DNA of 64,000 bases from Haemophilus parainfluenzae ATCC 33392 (lineage in GTDB: Bacteria; Pseudomonadota; Gammaproteobacteria; Enterobacterales; Pasteurellaceae). The notes beneath the pieces are model-generated. The model ran no database searches and was not told the origin of the DNA. It was given only the letters and a program-made list of their open reading frames with translations. The stretch is from assembly GCF_031191205.1 (NCBI RefSeq), contig NZ_CP133470.1, positions 689,501 to 753,500 of the forward strand, given 5' to 3'. Numbering within the stretch: position 1 is the first letter of the stretch; every line of letters begins with the position of its first letter. A program made the translations under genes and the position numbers. Below, piece by piece: positions 44,841-53,137 of this stretch.

Positions 44841-45500
44841 ATGAATTGGGATTATATTTTAAGTGTCACGCCACGTTTTATCCACGCCACGCTGATGACG
44901 CTTCATCTCGCCTTTTGGGGCATTTTATTGTCGCTGGTGATTGGTGTGATTTGTGCTGTGATTACCACCTACAAAGTAAAATCATTAACTTGGCTAGTAA
45001 AAGGCTATATCGAGCTTTCTCGTAATACGCCTTTATTAATTCAAGTGTTTTTTCTCTATTTTGGGCTTTCTAAAATTGGACTGAAATTAGATGGGTTTAC
45101 TTGCGGTATTATCGGCCTGGCATTTTTAGGTGGAAGCTATATGGCAGAAGCTATTCGAGGAGGTCTAGAAGCCGTATCAAAAGGACAAATTGAATCAGCC
45201 TTAAGTATCGGATTAACTCCTTTTCAAGCTTTTCGCTATGTCATTTTCCCACAAGCCTTTGCGATTGCTACCCCTGCAATTGGCGCAAATTGTTTGTTCT
45301 TAATGAAAGAAACCTCTGTGATCAGTGCCGTTGCTGTTGCTGAACTCATGTTTGTCGCGAAAGAAGTCATCGGGCTCGATTACAAAACTAATGAAGCCTT
45401 ATTTTTATTAGTGGTGTTTTATTTGATCATTCTATTACCGATGTCTCTGTTCATCAGTTATTTAGAACGCCGTACTCGGAGAGCAAAATATGGGACTTGA
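44841..45500 (+). CDS. Polar amino acid ABC transporter, permease subunit 1
   Basis: A 219-residue inner-membrane permease of the His/Glu/Gln/Arg type with about five hydrophobic segments. The cytoplasmic coupling loop EAIRGGLEAVSKGQIESALSIG is the EAA motif that docks on the ATPase. SRNTPLLIQVFFLYFGL is another family block. It overlaps the second permease by 11 bases. No clear ribosome binding site precedes its ATG. Confidence 0.93.
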   Translation: MNWDYILSVTPRFIHATLMTLHLAFWGILLSLVIGVICAVITTYKVKSLTWLVKGYIELSRNTPLLIQVFFLYFGLSKIGLKLDGFTCGIIGLAFLGGSYMAEAIRGGLEAVSKGQIESALSIGLTPFQAFRYVIFPQAFAIATPAIGANCLFLMKETSVISAVAVAELMFVAKEVIGLDYKTNEALFLLVVFYLIILLPMSLFISYLERRTRRAKYGT

Positions 45501-46158
45501 GTTATTATTCCAAGGCAGCAACATTGAACGCTTGCTCAACGGTTTATGGGTAACAGCTGAAATTGCATTCGTTTCTGTCTTCTTCGCCTGTATTTTAGGT
45601 GTCATTTTTGGCGTAATCATGACAAGCAGAAATCCCATTATTAAAGCCATCTGCCGCTTTTATTTAGAATTTGTACGCATCATTCCATTATTAGCGTTAC
45701 TTTTTCTCGCTTATTTCGGTTTAGCAAAATGGTTTGATATTCACTTAGATGGCATTTCTGTATGTATTTTGGTGTTTATTTTCTGGGGAACGGCAGAAAT
45801 GGGCGATTTAGTGCGTGGCGCATTGACTTCCATTGAAAAACATCAAGTAGAATCAGCCTACGCTTTAGGTTTAACGCCGTTTCAAACCTTTGTGTATATT
45901 TTACTTCCGCAAAGTTTAAAACGTGTGACACCAAGTGCTATTAACCTCTTTACTCGCATGGTAAAAACCAGCTCTTTGGCGATGTTAATTGGTGTGGTTG
46001 AAGTAATTAAAGTCGGTCAACAAATTATCGAGCATTCATTATTTAGTAATCAATCAGCGGCGCTTTGGATTTACAGTGTTATTTTCGGTTTATATTTTGT
46101 GATTTGTTACCCGCTATCCTTATTTTCCCGTTATTTAGAAACCCGTTGGGAAAGTTAA
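45490..46158 (+). CDS. Polar amino acid ABC transporter, permease subunit 2
   Basis: A 222-residue permease of the same family as its neighbour, with the ALTSIEKHQVESAYALGLTP coupling loop and VRIIPLLALLFLAYFGL. The two probably form a heterodimer. It overlaps the first permease and is followed by the ATPase gene after 18 bases. Confidence 0.93.
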   Translation: MGLELLFQGSNIERLLNGLWVTAEIAFVSVFFACILGVIFGVIMTSRNPIIKAICRFYLEFVRIIPLLALLFLAYFGLAKWFDIHLDGISVCILVFIFWGTAEMGDLVRGALTSIEKHQVESAYALGLTPFQTFVYILLPQSLKRVTPSAINLFTRMVKTSSLAMLIGVVEVIKVGQQIIEHSLFSNQSAALWIYSVIFGLYFVICYPLSLFSRYLETRWES

Positions 46159-46176
46159 TTTTTATTAGGAAAACAC

Positions 46177-46941
46177 ATGGCGTTATTAGAAATTAAAAAC
46201 CTCGTCAAAAATTACGGTGATGTAGAAGCACTCAAAGGCATCAATCTTTCTATAGAGAAAGGCGAAGTTGTCGTTATTTTAGGTCCATCGGGTTGTGGTA
46301 AAAGTACTTTTTTACGCTGCCTAAATGGGCTAGAGGAAATAAAGAGCGGTCATATTTTGCTGCAAAATGCAGGCGAATTAGGCAAAGACATTCCTTGGGT
46401 CAAAGCGCGTCAACGCATCGGGATGGTATTCCAAAGTTATGAACTCTTCGCTCATTTATCAGTGATTGACAATATTTTACTCGGCCCTTTAAAAGTACAA
46501 AAACGCGATCGTGCTGAAGCTGAAAAACAAGCCGATGAGTTACTTAAACGTGTAGGTTTATATGACCGAAAAAATGCCTATCCACGTGAATTATCCGGTG
46601 GGCAAAAACAGCGAATTGCCATTGTTCGTTCACTTTGCATGAACCCTGAAATTATTCTGTTTGATGAAGTCACTGCTGCCCTTGACCCTGAAATGGTACG
46701 TGAAGTACTTGATGTAATTTTAGGTCTTGCAAAAGATGGTATGACGATGCTCATCGTTACCCATGAAATGAACTTTGCCCGTCAAGTGGCTAATCGCATC
46801 GTGTTTATGGATAAAGGGCAAATCATTGAACAGGCAAAACCGGAAGATTTCTTCACGAATCCAACCACGGATCGTGCGAAAACATTCTTAAATATCTTAA
46901 ATTATGAACCGAGAGGAACAAACTATGAAGAAAACATTTAA
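46177..46941 (+). CDS. Polar amino acid ABC transporter, ATP-binding subunit
   Basis: A 254-residue ABC ATPase of the GlnQ/HisP type: Walker A GPSGCGKSTFL near residue 34, Q loop VFQSYELF, signature LSGGQKQRIAIVRSL, Walker B IILFDEVTAALDPE and switch histidine in VTHEM. Its 3' end overlaps the binding-protein gene by 17 bases. Substrate specificity cannot be read from this subunit. Confidence 0.95.
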   Translation: MALLEIKNLVKNYGDVEALKGINLSIEKGEVVVILGPSGCGKSTFLRCLNGLEEIKSGHILLQNAGELGKDIPWVKARQRIGMVFQSYELFAHLSVIDNILLGPLKVQKRDRAEAEKQADELLKRVGLYDRKNAYPRELSGGQKQRIAIVRSLCMNPEIILFDEVTAALDPEMVREVLDVILGLAKDGMTMLIVTHEMNFARQVANRIVFMDKGQIIEQAKPEDFFTNPTTDRAKTFLNILNYEPRGTNYEENI

Positions 46942-47782
46942 AACATTGACCGCACTTTTAGCCACTGCCACCTTAGCATTTAGCTTAACTGCGTGTAATG
47001 ATAAAGAGCCCGCTAAAGAGGGGGCAAAAACAGTTTCAAGCCTTGAGCAAATACAAAAAGATGGCAAAGTGCGCATTGGTGTATTTAGCGATAAACCACC
47101 ATTTGGTTATGTAGATGCGCAAGGCAAAAGCCAAGGCTTTGATGTTGAAATTGGTAAAGCGATCGGTAAAGATTTATTAGGTGATGAAAACAAAGTGGAA
47201 TTTGTTTTAGTGGATGCCGCAAACCGTGCTGAATACTTACTTTCTAAGAAAGTTGATATTATTCTCGCCAACTTTACTGTAACCCCAGCACGTAAAGAAG
47301 TGGTGGATTTTGCGAATCCATACATGAAAGTAGCACTCGGTGTCGTCTCAAAAGATGGCTCAGTGATTACGGATCTTGAACAATTAAAAGGCAAAACTTT
47401 AATCGTAGATAAAGGTACTACTGCTGATATTTTCTTCACCAAAAACTATCCAGATGTGAAGTTATTGAAATTCGAACAAAATACCGAAACCTTTGAAGCC
47501 TTACGTGATGGTCGTGGTGATGCATTATCTAATGACAATACCTTCTTATTCGCTTGGGCAAAACAAAATCCAGGTTATACCGTGGGCGTAAAAAACTTTG
47601 GTGATCAAGATGTTATTGCACCAGCTGTTCGCAAAGATGCACCTGAATTGTTAAATTGGTTAAATAACGAAATCCAAACTCTAGGCAAAGATGGGCGTTT
47701 AAAACAAGCTTACGAAAAAACCTTATTGCCAGTTTATGGTGATACTGTTAGCGAAAGCGATATCGTGGTTGAATATAAATAA
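46925..47782 (+). CDS. Polar amino acid ABC transporter, substrate-binding lipoprotein
   Basis: A 285-residue lipoprotein: signal MKKTFKTLTALLATATLAF with lipobox LTAC (Cys24). The mature part is a class 3 amino acid binding protein (KVRIGVFSDKPPFGYVDAQGKSQGFDVEIGK is split here as KVRIGVFSDKPPFGYVD then GFDVEIGKAIG), resembling PEB1-type aspartate/glutamate binders by memory. The start is placed at the ATG after GAGGAAC. An uptake signal encodes LTALLA in the signal peptide. A weak hairpin (CACTTCCCC/GGGGAAGTG) follows near 47795-47824. Confidence 0.9.
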   Translation: MKKTFKTLTALLATATLAFSLTACNDKEPAKEGAKTVSSLEQIQKDGKVRIGVFSDKPPFGYVDAQGKSQGFDVEIGKAIGKDLLGDENKVEFVLVDAANRAEYLLSKKVDIILANFTVTPARKEVVDFANPYMKVALGVVSKDGSVITDLEQLKGKTLIVDKGTTADIFFTKNYPDVKLLKFEQNTETFEALRDGRGDALSNDNTFLFAWAKQNPGYTVGVKNFGDQDVIAPAVRKDAPELLNWLNNEIQTLGKDGRLKQAYEKTLLPVYGDTVSESDIVVEYK

Positions 47783-47792
47783 TTTAACCCCA

Positions 47793-47828
47793 TTCACTTC
47801 CCCTATAATTTTCCCACTGGGGAAGTGA
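47793..47828. terminator. Probable bidirectional terminator hairpin
   Basis: TTCACTTCCCC and GGGGAAGTGAA form an 11-base perfect stem with a 14-base loop between the convergent binding-protein and glycosylase genes. The T run is weak on both sides. Confidence 0.6.
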
Positions 47829-47836
47829 AAACTCCT

Positions 47837-48235
47837 TTATTTTTGACCGCTCTTTGGAAGATGCGGTGTAAATCTCGCCTTTAATGGCATTCGTTCCAGA
47901 ATACGTTCCCGATTAATCTGCAATGCAGCCTCTGTGGCCTCATAGTCCAACCATAAACTTGGGTCATCGGGTAATGTTTCATTCCAAATATACTGCACGT
48001 TAAAGCCTCGGGCTTTACATTCCGCATGTAATGCATCATACCGTTTCTTTAAAAATGCCAATTTATTAAAGAAAAAACGCACATGCCCTTCCCCTAACTT
48101 ATATTCTGCTGGCTGTCCTTTTAAGTGATATTTACCTTTCGCTACGGCATTAGGAATACGGGTTAATTCACGATGTTCAGCTAAAAGATGTTGATCACAA
48201 AGCTCCTCAGGCGGAACAAGATTAATTCGAGTCAT
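47837..48235 (-). CDS. Pyrimidine dimer DNA glycosylase (T4 endonuclease V-like)
   Basis: A 132-residue homologue of T4 DenV, which starts base excision repair of UV-induced pyrimidine dimers. It begins MTRINLV; in T4 the amino group of Thr2 is the nucleophile, so I start the gene here, four codons inside the longest frame. RELTR places glutamate at residue 23 and arginines at 22 and 26, matching the T4 catalytic and binding residues. LGEGHVRFFFNKLAFLKKR aligns with the T4 LGAGHVTFFYDKLEFLRKR region. It is a single gene with no phage genes beside it. Confidence 0.92.
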   Translation of the reverse strand: MTRINLVPPEELCDQHLLAEHRELTRIPNAVAKGKYHLKGQPAEYKLGEGHVRFFFNKLAFLKKRYDALHAECKARGFNVQYIWNETLPDDPSLWLDYEATEAALQINRERILERMPLKARFTPHLPKSGQK

Positions 48236-48495
48236 AAACGATACCAAAGAAAAAGAAACATAGTACGGGGCGTAAAGGTATTTGTCTATTATTTACCTAT
48301 CTCTTTAAGAAATATCCTAGCATTTTAGACAGATATTTATCCGAGTGTTTTAATAAAGTATTGATCTATTCTAAATACACAGTATGATCGTTCTAACCTT
48401 AACGACTTATTATGGTTCACAAGAGCAATATTCATAATTTAAAGTGAATAAAGAAGATACCATAAAAAATATTTCATACTTTTGAGACATTCCAA

Positions 48496-48894
48496 ATGGG
48501 AATCCTACTCTTTTTAACGCATTTCGCCATGTTGTTATTTAGTGCTTATTTCTGGTTCAACTTTGGCGTGCGTTGGGTGCAAGTCATTGGTTATAATTTA
48601 GCATTAAACGATCCTGTGGCTAAGAGTCTAAATCATTCTATTAATATCTATTTTAGACTTATTGCCATTACCACTTTTAGCTATCTCTTTTTTGCTATTT
48701 TTCGACGTTTTTATCGTCGCTTTGCGATGTTGCTATGGATAGCGAAAGCTGGGGTATTCAGGAAATATTTATTTAATTTGAATGGGCTACAAGGCACCAA
48801 TTATGATGGCATATTCCAAACCTCATCGGTTTATATTTATTTTTTATGCCCATTATTGTTAAGTTTATTATCCTATCTTTATTGTAAGAAATAA
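48496..48894 (+). CDS. Hypothetical inner-membrane protein
   Basis: A 132-residue protein that I do not recognise. It has three probable membrane segments: GILLFLTHFAMLLFSAYFWF at the start, LIAITTFSYLFFAIF in the middle and YIYFLCPLLLSLLSYLY at the end. A basic loop (RRFYRRF) follows the second segment. It is the first of a row of unknown membrane or secreted proteins. The 260 bases before it (48236-48495) are A+T-rich, with nothing I can name. Confidence 0.6.
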   Translation: MGILLFLTHFAMLLFSAYFWFNFGVRWVQVIGYNLALNDPVAKSLNHSINIYFRLIAITTFSYLFFAIFRRFYRRFAMLLWIAKAGVFRKYLFNLNGLQGTNYDGIFQTSSVYIYFLCPLLLSLLSYLYCKK

Positions 48895-48991
48895 AACAAG
48901 TAAACTAATAACCTAGCAATTCAAAAGGGTTTGCAAGCGGTTAAATTTTGTAGGAATTTTACCAATTCCGCCATTCAACAAGAAATTCAAC

Positions 48992-49432
48992 ATGAAAAAA
49001 TTATTTGTATTCGCTTTATGTACTTTCTCTGTTTCTAGCTTTGCCTTAACCCCGCGAATAGAAACAGCATCAAACTCAGACTCTTTTATCAGTTTTCGCA
49101 CGGCTAATGATGCTATTTATTGCTCTGGCGACCTTCCTGGTCTAAACCCCAAAGTTGAATGTGTTACTAAAATTAAAGGAAAACCGATTTTACCGCGTCC
49201 GAAAGATTGTGAATTCGAATGGGGCGAGCTATTTTCTGTTGGCGCGACAGGAAAGGCTTCACTTGTTTGTGCAAGTGATACCCCCGCTGTACCAGACTCA
49301 CCAATCTTAAAAGATGGTGAAACAATTAAAGGCAAAGGCTGGCAATGCACTGCTTCGGGCGATTCATTAACTTGTTCAAATAAAGAAAAACACGGTTTTA
49401 AAATTAGCCAAGCAAAACAAAAATTGTTTTAG
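48992..49432 (+). CDS. Secreted cysteine-rich protein, DUF6636-like
   Basis: A 146-residue exported protein. The signal peptide is MKKLFVFALCTFSVSSFA. The mature part has six cysteines, with the pattern F-x-S/T-x(6)-C, DCEFEWG, LVCASDT and a closing WQCTASGDSLTCSNKEKHGF. This pattern matches what I remember of DUF6636 proteins, of unknown function. The signal is nearly the same as that of the gene at 50595. A partial uptake signal lies downstream near 49482. Confidence 0.7.
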   Translation: MKKLFVFALCTFSVSSFALTPRIETASNSDSFISFRTANDAIYCSGDLPGLNPKVECVTKIKGKPILPRPKDCEFEWGELFSVGATGKASLVCASDTPAVPDSPILKDGETIKGKGWQCTASGDSLTCSNKEKHGFKISQAKQKLF

Positions 49433-49523
49433 CTTGCAGCGTATTTGAAAAATACACAATACGTTAATTGCCTTACTACAAGAGCGGTCAAATTTTTCTC
49501 ACTTTTTACAAGGAACACCAATC

Positions 49524-50522
49524 ATGAAAAAGTCTCTTCTCTTAACGATTCTTTGTCTTCCATTTATGGCTCAAGCTAACGACAGTACGGGAACAGTCTC
49601 TACTGGTGGTGTGGAATATATTAAAAATGAGCATATTGCGATGCAAAAAGAAAACCTATTTATCAGCCAAGATAAAATTAAGGTGGAATATGAATATCGC
49701 AATCTGACCGATAAAGACATTACTGAGACGGTGCTATTCCCATTACCGGAAGTGATGCTGCACGATTACGGTGATTTTGCTGACACCCAAAGTTTAATCA
49801 ATTCTTTTAAGATTTATGCGAATGGCAAAGAAATCAAACCGACGACTCATGTACGCGCGTTCTTTTACGAAACCAAAAATGCAGATGATGCAGAGAAAAG
49901 AGAATTGGTTTCTCACGATGTCACGGACATTCTTCGTGCCTGTGGTTTAACTGAAGAAGAGTTAATGGAGCCTTGGTTGCGTAAATCTGATTCGGCAAAT
50001 AAGAAAATCTTGAAATGTCAGGATCCACGTCTTGCTAAATATTCATACAAAGACTTTGAGGATAGCCAGGATATCACTTGGGGTGGACAAATCATTTATA
50101 GCTGGCAACAAACCTTTAAAGCCAATTCGATTACTCAAATTCAGCACGAATATCTCCCTCTTTTAGGATCTGGCATGGGGCTTCATGATCTCGTGGATTA
50201 TAAAAAGTTTGCCGATACTTTTTGTATTGATCCATCATTTAAAAAATCAGTAAAAGCAAAATCTAATCAAGGGATATACTACCGTGAGCTAGGTTATATT
50301 CTCAAAACTGGAGCAAACTGGGCAAAACCTATTGCGGATTTTACGCTTACCATTGAAAGACCCAAAGATCAGATTGTTTCTTTCTGCTGGAAAGGTAAAG
50401 GCGAAGTGAAAAAAGTACTGCAAAATGACAAAGTTGTGCAATATCAAGTAAAAGAAAAAGACTTCTTACCACAGCATGATTTAGATGTGCTATATGGTAT
50501 AGATGCAAAGTTTTTTAACTAA
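49524..50522 (+). CDS. Secreted DUF4424-like protein
   Basis: A 332-residue exported protein with signal MKKSLLLTILCLPFMAQA. The mature part reads like DUF4424: GGVEYIKNEHIAMQKENLFIS, then EYEYRNLTDKDITETVLFPLPEV, later TIERPKDQIVSFCWKGKGEV. Such proteins are predicted periplasmic beta-rich domains of unknown role. It has a good AAGGAAC ribosome binding site and lies between two small secreted-protein genes, probably in one transcription unit with short gaps of 72-91 bases. Confidence 0.75.
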   Translation: MKKSLLLTILCLPFMAQANDSTGTVSTGGVEYIKNEHIAMQKENLFISQDKIKVEYEYRNLTDKDITETVLFPLPEVMLHDYGDFADTQSLINSFKIYANGKEIKPTTHVRAFFYETKNADDAEKRELVSHDVTDILRACGLTEEELMEPWLRKSDSANKKILKCQDPRLAKYSYKDFEDSQDITWGGQIIYSWQQTFKANSITQIQHEYLPLLGSGMGLHDLVDYKKFADTFCIDPSFKKSVKAKSNQGIYYRELGYILKTGANWAKPIADFTLTIERPKDQIVSFCWKGKGEVKKVLQNDKVVQYQVKEKDFLPQHDLDVLYGIDAKFFN

Positions 50523-50594
50523 AAGCTTGCTTAGTAATATGCTTTTACAATAAAGAGAAGACAAACCTCACAGAATTTTTCACAAGAAATAAAA

Positions 50595-51029
50595 ATGAAA
50601 AAATTACTTACATTAGCTTTATGTGCTTTATCCGTTTCGGCTTTTGCAACAACACCTTCAATCGAAGATCAAATGTCGTATCCACCACAACCGCCACTTC
50701 TAGATTTTCCTAATTGGTGGAGTGTAATTGCTTATAATCCACAAAATGGTGCTTTTGGTTATGGCGAGGGAGATATGATAAAGCCTGCTCAAAATAAAGC
50801 ACTAAAGGATTGTGAGCTTGCTTCAAATGATGCAAATAAACAACATTGTCAAATTGTCACAGAAGCTAATCATGCTTGTGTTGCATTGGCAACAGGAGAC
50901 TCTCCTGAAAAATATGCCGCAGTTCGCAAGTTCAGAATGAAGCTAGAAGAAGTTGAACAAGAAGCCTTAGCAGCTTGTAAAATGAATTCAGCGAATTGCT
51001 CAATCACCTTCTCTGCTTGCGGAAAATAA
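50595..51029 (+). CDS. Secreted small protein, DUF4189-like
   Basis: A 144-residue exported protein with signal MKKLLTLALCALSVSAFA. The mature part has WWSVIAYNPQNGAFGYGEG followed by four regularly spaced cysteines (KDCELAS, KQHCQIV, NHACVALA, AACKMNSANCSITFSACGK has more), which fits the DUF4189 pattern. Function unknown. Its leader is almost identical to that of the gene at 48992 although the mature domains are unrelated. Confidence 0.7.
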   Translation: MKKLLTLALCALSVSAFATTPSIEDQMSYPPQPPLLDFPNWWSVIAYNPQNGAFGYGEGDMIKPAQNKALKDCELASNDANKQHCQIVTEANHACVALATGDSPEKYAAVRKFRMKLEEVEQEALAACKMNSANCSITFSACGK

Positions 51030-51049
51030 TCTTAAAAAAGGAACGCTCT

Positions 51050-51817
51050 ATGAAAAAAACCTTACTTTGCCTTTGTCTCTTTTCTTCTGCCGCTTATGCT
51101 AACCAATGTGAAATCATCGATAGAGAATTAGCAGCAAGTTATTCAGAGATGAAAACCTACGGCAGCTATAACGAAAACAATGAAGAAAAATACCAGTCTT
51201 CAGAAAAACGTTTTAAAGAGGCGTTAGCCAAAATTGAAAATTTAGAAGGCAAATTCTGCGATTGGGAAAAAGCACCTAAAGCGGGGGTTGGCGTGCTCAC
51301 GTCAAAAGACAATAAGCTTCAGATTCTGACTTGGGATTGGCAATCTGGCGGCACAATGCACGAATATGGTAGCATTTGGCGTTATCAGTTACCTAACGGC
51401 ACTTGGAAAACGGAATTTAATGAGTTAGACTCTGATTCTGATATAACCAGCCTAACAGCCCCTAAATTGAATGGAAAACCTTACTATTTTGTAGAAACTG
51501 CTAACATCTACAGTCAATGCCATCATGCACTCGCAGCGAAATTTTATCAAATTACAGAAAAAGGTTTAGAAGAAGCTAATCTGATTCAAGGTAAAGCACC
51601 GACTTCTAATATTGGTGTATCGTATATCTCATATACGAATAATGATTTACCAAAATCAAATGCCTATTTTGATTACGACTTGAAAAATAACCGCTTTAGC
51701 TTCCCGCTCGTACATGAATTTGAAGAGACCTGTGGTAACGGGAAAATGACCCCTGAACGCATTTATTATCGTTTTGATGGCAAACACTTTGTAAAAGAGA
51801 AAAAAACTAAAAAATAG
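51050..51817 (+). CDS. Hypothetical secreted protein
   Basis: A 255-residue exported protein that I do not recognise. The signal is MKKTLLCLCLFSSAAYA; the ATG follows AAAAAAGGAAC, so the 18-residue upstream extension is rejected. The mature part starts with a charged helical region (about residues 20-65). A beta-rich region follows, with conserved-looking WDWQSGGTMHEYGSIWRYQLPNG and cysteines at NQCEII, KFCDW, SQCHH and EETCGN. It lies 20 bases after the DUF4189-like gene. Confidence 0.65.
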   Translation: MKKTLLCLCLFSSAAYANQCEIIDRELAASYSEMKTYGSYNENNEEKYQSSEKRFKEALAKIENLEGKFCDWEKAPKAGVGVLTSKDNKLQILTWDWQSGGTMHEYGSIWRYQLPNGTWKTEFNELDSDSDITSLTAPKLNGKPYYFVETANIYSQCHHALAAKFYQITEKGLEEANLIQGKAPTSNIGVSYISYTNNDLPKSNAYFDYDLKNNRFSFPLVHEFEETCGNGKMTPERIYYRFDGKHFVKEKKTKK

Positions 51818-51835
51818 ATCTATTCCTGTACTCAC

Positions 51836-51879
51836 ATAAAAAAGGGGCTCGAATCCTTATTAAAGGATCCCCCCTTTAA
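51836..51879 (+). terminator. Imperfect terminator-like hairpin
   Basis: AAAGGGG followed by GAATCCTT pairs with AAGGATC and CCCCTTT with a small mismatch. It sits just before the next gene, so it may end the secreted-protein cluster. There is no clean T run. Confidence 0.45.
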
Positions 51880-51889
51880 GGAAACAGTG

Positions 51890-52378
51890 ATGTCTGTAAA
51901 AACATTTGAAAAATTGACCGCACTTTTAGATAAACATCAAGCACACTACCGTGTGGTTGAGCATCCGACTGCAGGAAAATCAGAGGAAGTGGCTAAAATC
52001 CGTGGTACAGAATTAGGACAAGGGGCAAAAGCGCTAGTATGCAAAGTGAAAGGAAATGGCGTAAAACAAGCGGTATTAGTTATATTGCCAGCCGATCAAC
52101 AATCTGATTTGAGTAAAGTAGCGGCCTATTTAGGTGGTACGAAAGCCTCGCTTGCCAGCCCTGCAGAAGTAGATACCTTAACAGACTGTGTATTTGGTGC
52201 AATTCCGCCTTTTAGCTTTCATCCTGATTTGTTGCTAATTGCTGATCCTAGCTTACTGTCTCGTTATGATGAATTAGCATTTAATGCAGGTACGTTAGAA
52301 CGCTCTATTATTCTCAATACACAAGATTATGCCTCAATCATTCAGCCCACATTAGTGGATGTAATAAAAACCGAATAG
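51890..52378 (+). CDS. YbaK/ProX-type aminoacyl-tRNA deacylase domain protein
   Basis: A 162-residue stand-alone editing domain related to the ProRS INS domain (YbaK, YeaK, ProXp). HYRVVEHPTAGKSEEVAKIRGTELGQGAKALVCKV and FGAIPPFSFHPDLLLIADPSLL are the family blocks; the lysine in AKALVCKV is the one that usually contacts the tRNA end. It probably hydrolyses a mischarged tRNA, but the amino acid is unknown. The ATG at 51890 follows AAGGAAAC; a GTG lies just before it. An uptake signal encodes LTALLDK. Confidence 0.85.
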   Translation: MSVKTFEKLTALLDKHQAHYRVVEHPTAGKSEEVAKIRGTELGQGAKALVCKVKGNGVKQAVLVILPADQQSDLSKVAAYLGGTKASLASPAEVDTLTDCVFGAIPPFSFHPDLLLIADPSLLSRYDELAFNAGTLERSIILNTQDYASIIQPTLVDVIKTE

Positions 52379-52445
52379 AGAAAAGATTGGTTGTCTTTCA
52401 TTTGATTGATACAATGCTTCCGTTTTTCTATTAATTGGACATCTC

Positions 52446-52847
52446 ATGAAAAAATATCTTAAAGCATTTATTCTTTTTCCGTTGATTATTCAAATTATTG
52501 GCACTGTTGCCTTAACATTCTCGAATAATGATACTGATCAAATTCAGAGCTCAGTGCTTTCTGTCTTTATTGTGGCTGCAGTGCCGACTTTTCTCATTAC
52601 GCTTTGGGCGGCATTTCACCGTTATGCAAGCTACAATGTGAAAGCTATTGCATTAATTGCAGGATTAATCGGATTTAGTTATACCGTCGTGGCAGGATTC
52701 TTTTATGCGACCCTAGTTAATGACATGGGATTTGGCGAATGGTTACGCGCTGGAGGATTAGAAATCACCTGCTTAATGGCTGCAGGTTTGGCACTTTATT
52801 CTGTTATGGTACTACCGCTCTTATTACCTAAAGAACGCCCACTATAA
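52446..52847 (+). CDS. Hypothetical inner-membrane protein, four helices
   Basis: A 133-residue protein with four hydrophobic segments (AFILFPLIIQIIGTVALTF, SVFIVAAVPTFLITLWAAF, IALIAGLIGFSYTVVAGFFY, CLMAAGLALYSVMVLPLLL). I do not recognise its family. It has the usual positive ends (MKKYLK and KERPL). Its stop overlaps the convergent tusB stop by six bases. Confidence 0.65.
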   Translation: MKKYLKAFILFPLIIQIIGTVALTFSNNDTDQIQSSVLSVFIVAAVPTFLITLWAAFHRYASYNVKAIALIAGLIGFSYTVVAGFFYATLVNDMGFGEWLRAGGLEITCLMAAGLALYSVMVLPLLLPKERPL

Positions 52848-53129
52848 GGCGATTTGAGGCGAATATTGAGCAGTTAAATCCACCAAATCTGTTAATGAAA
52901 TTGACCGCACTTGATTGTTTTCTGGCAAAAGTGCGGTTAAATTTCGGGCTAAAACATCCTGTTCCAACATAAAACATTGTCCTTTGCATTGAGTAAACAT
53001 TTCTCCGTACTTTACCGCTAGTAACACACCGTCTTGCCATAAAACCACCGCATCATTTTCCGTGATTTCAGTCAAATAACGTTGAAGTTCTGTCTCAGAA
53101 TAATGAGCTTGAGAAAAGGTATAAAGCAT
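52842..53129 (-). CDS. tusB: Sulfurtransferase complex subunit TusB
   Basis: Part of the TusBCD complex, which relays sulfur from TusA to TusE and MnmA for 2-thiouridine in tRNA. The 95-residue protein opens MLYTFSQAHYS and has the DsrH-like fold pattern (VVLWQDGVLLAV). It follows tusC by eight bases, and its identity rests mostly on the tusDCB order. An uptake signal lies in the middle (about 52931). Confidence 0.9.
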   Translation of the reverse strand: MLYTFSQAHYSETELQRYLTEITENDAVVLWQDGVLLAVKYGEMFTQCKGQCFMLEQDVLARNLTALLPENNQVRSISLTDLVDLTAQYSPQIAL

Positions 53130-53137
53130 AATATTCC

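Noticed and set aside
48236..48495. Possible small RNA or gene in the 260-base gap after the glycosylase gene
   Set aside because: A+T-rich sequence without a convincing open frame, hairpin or repeat.
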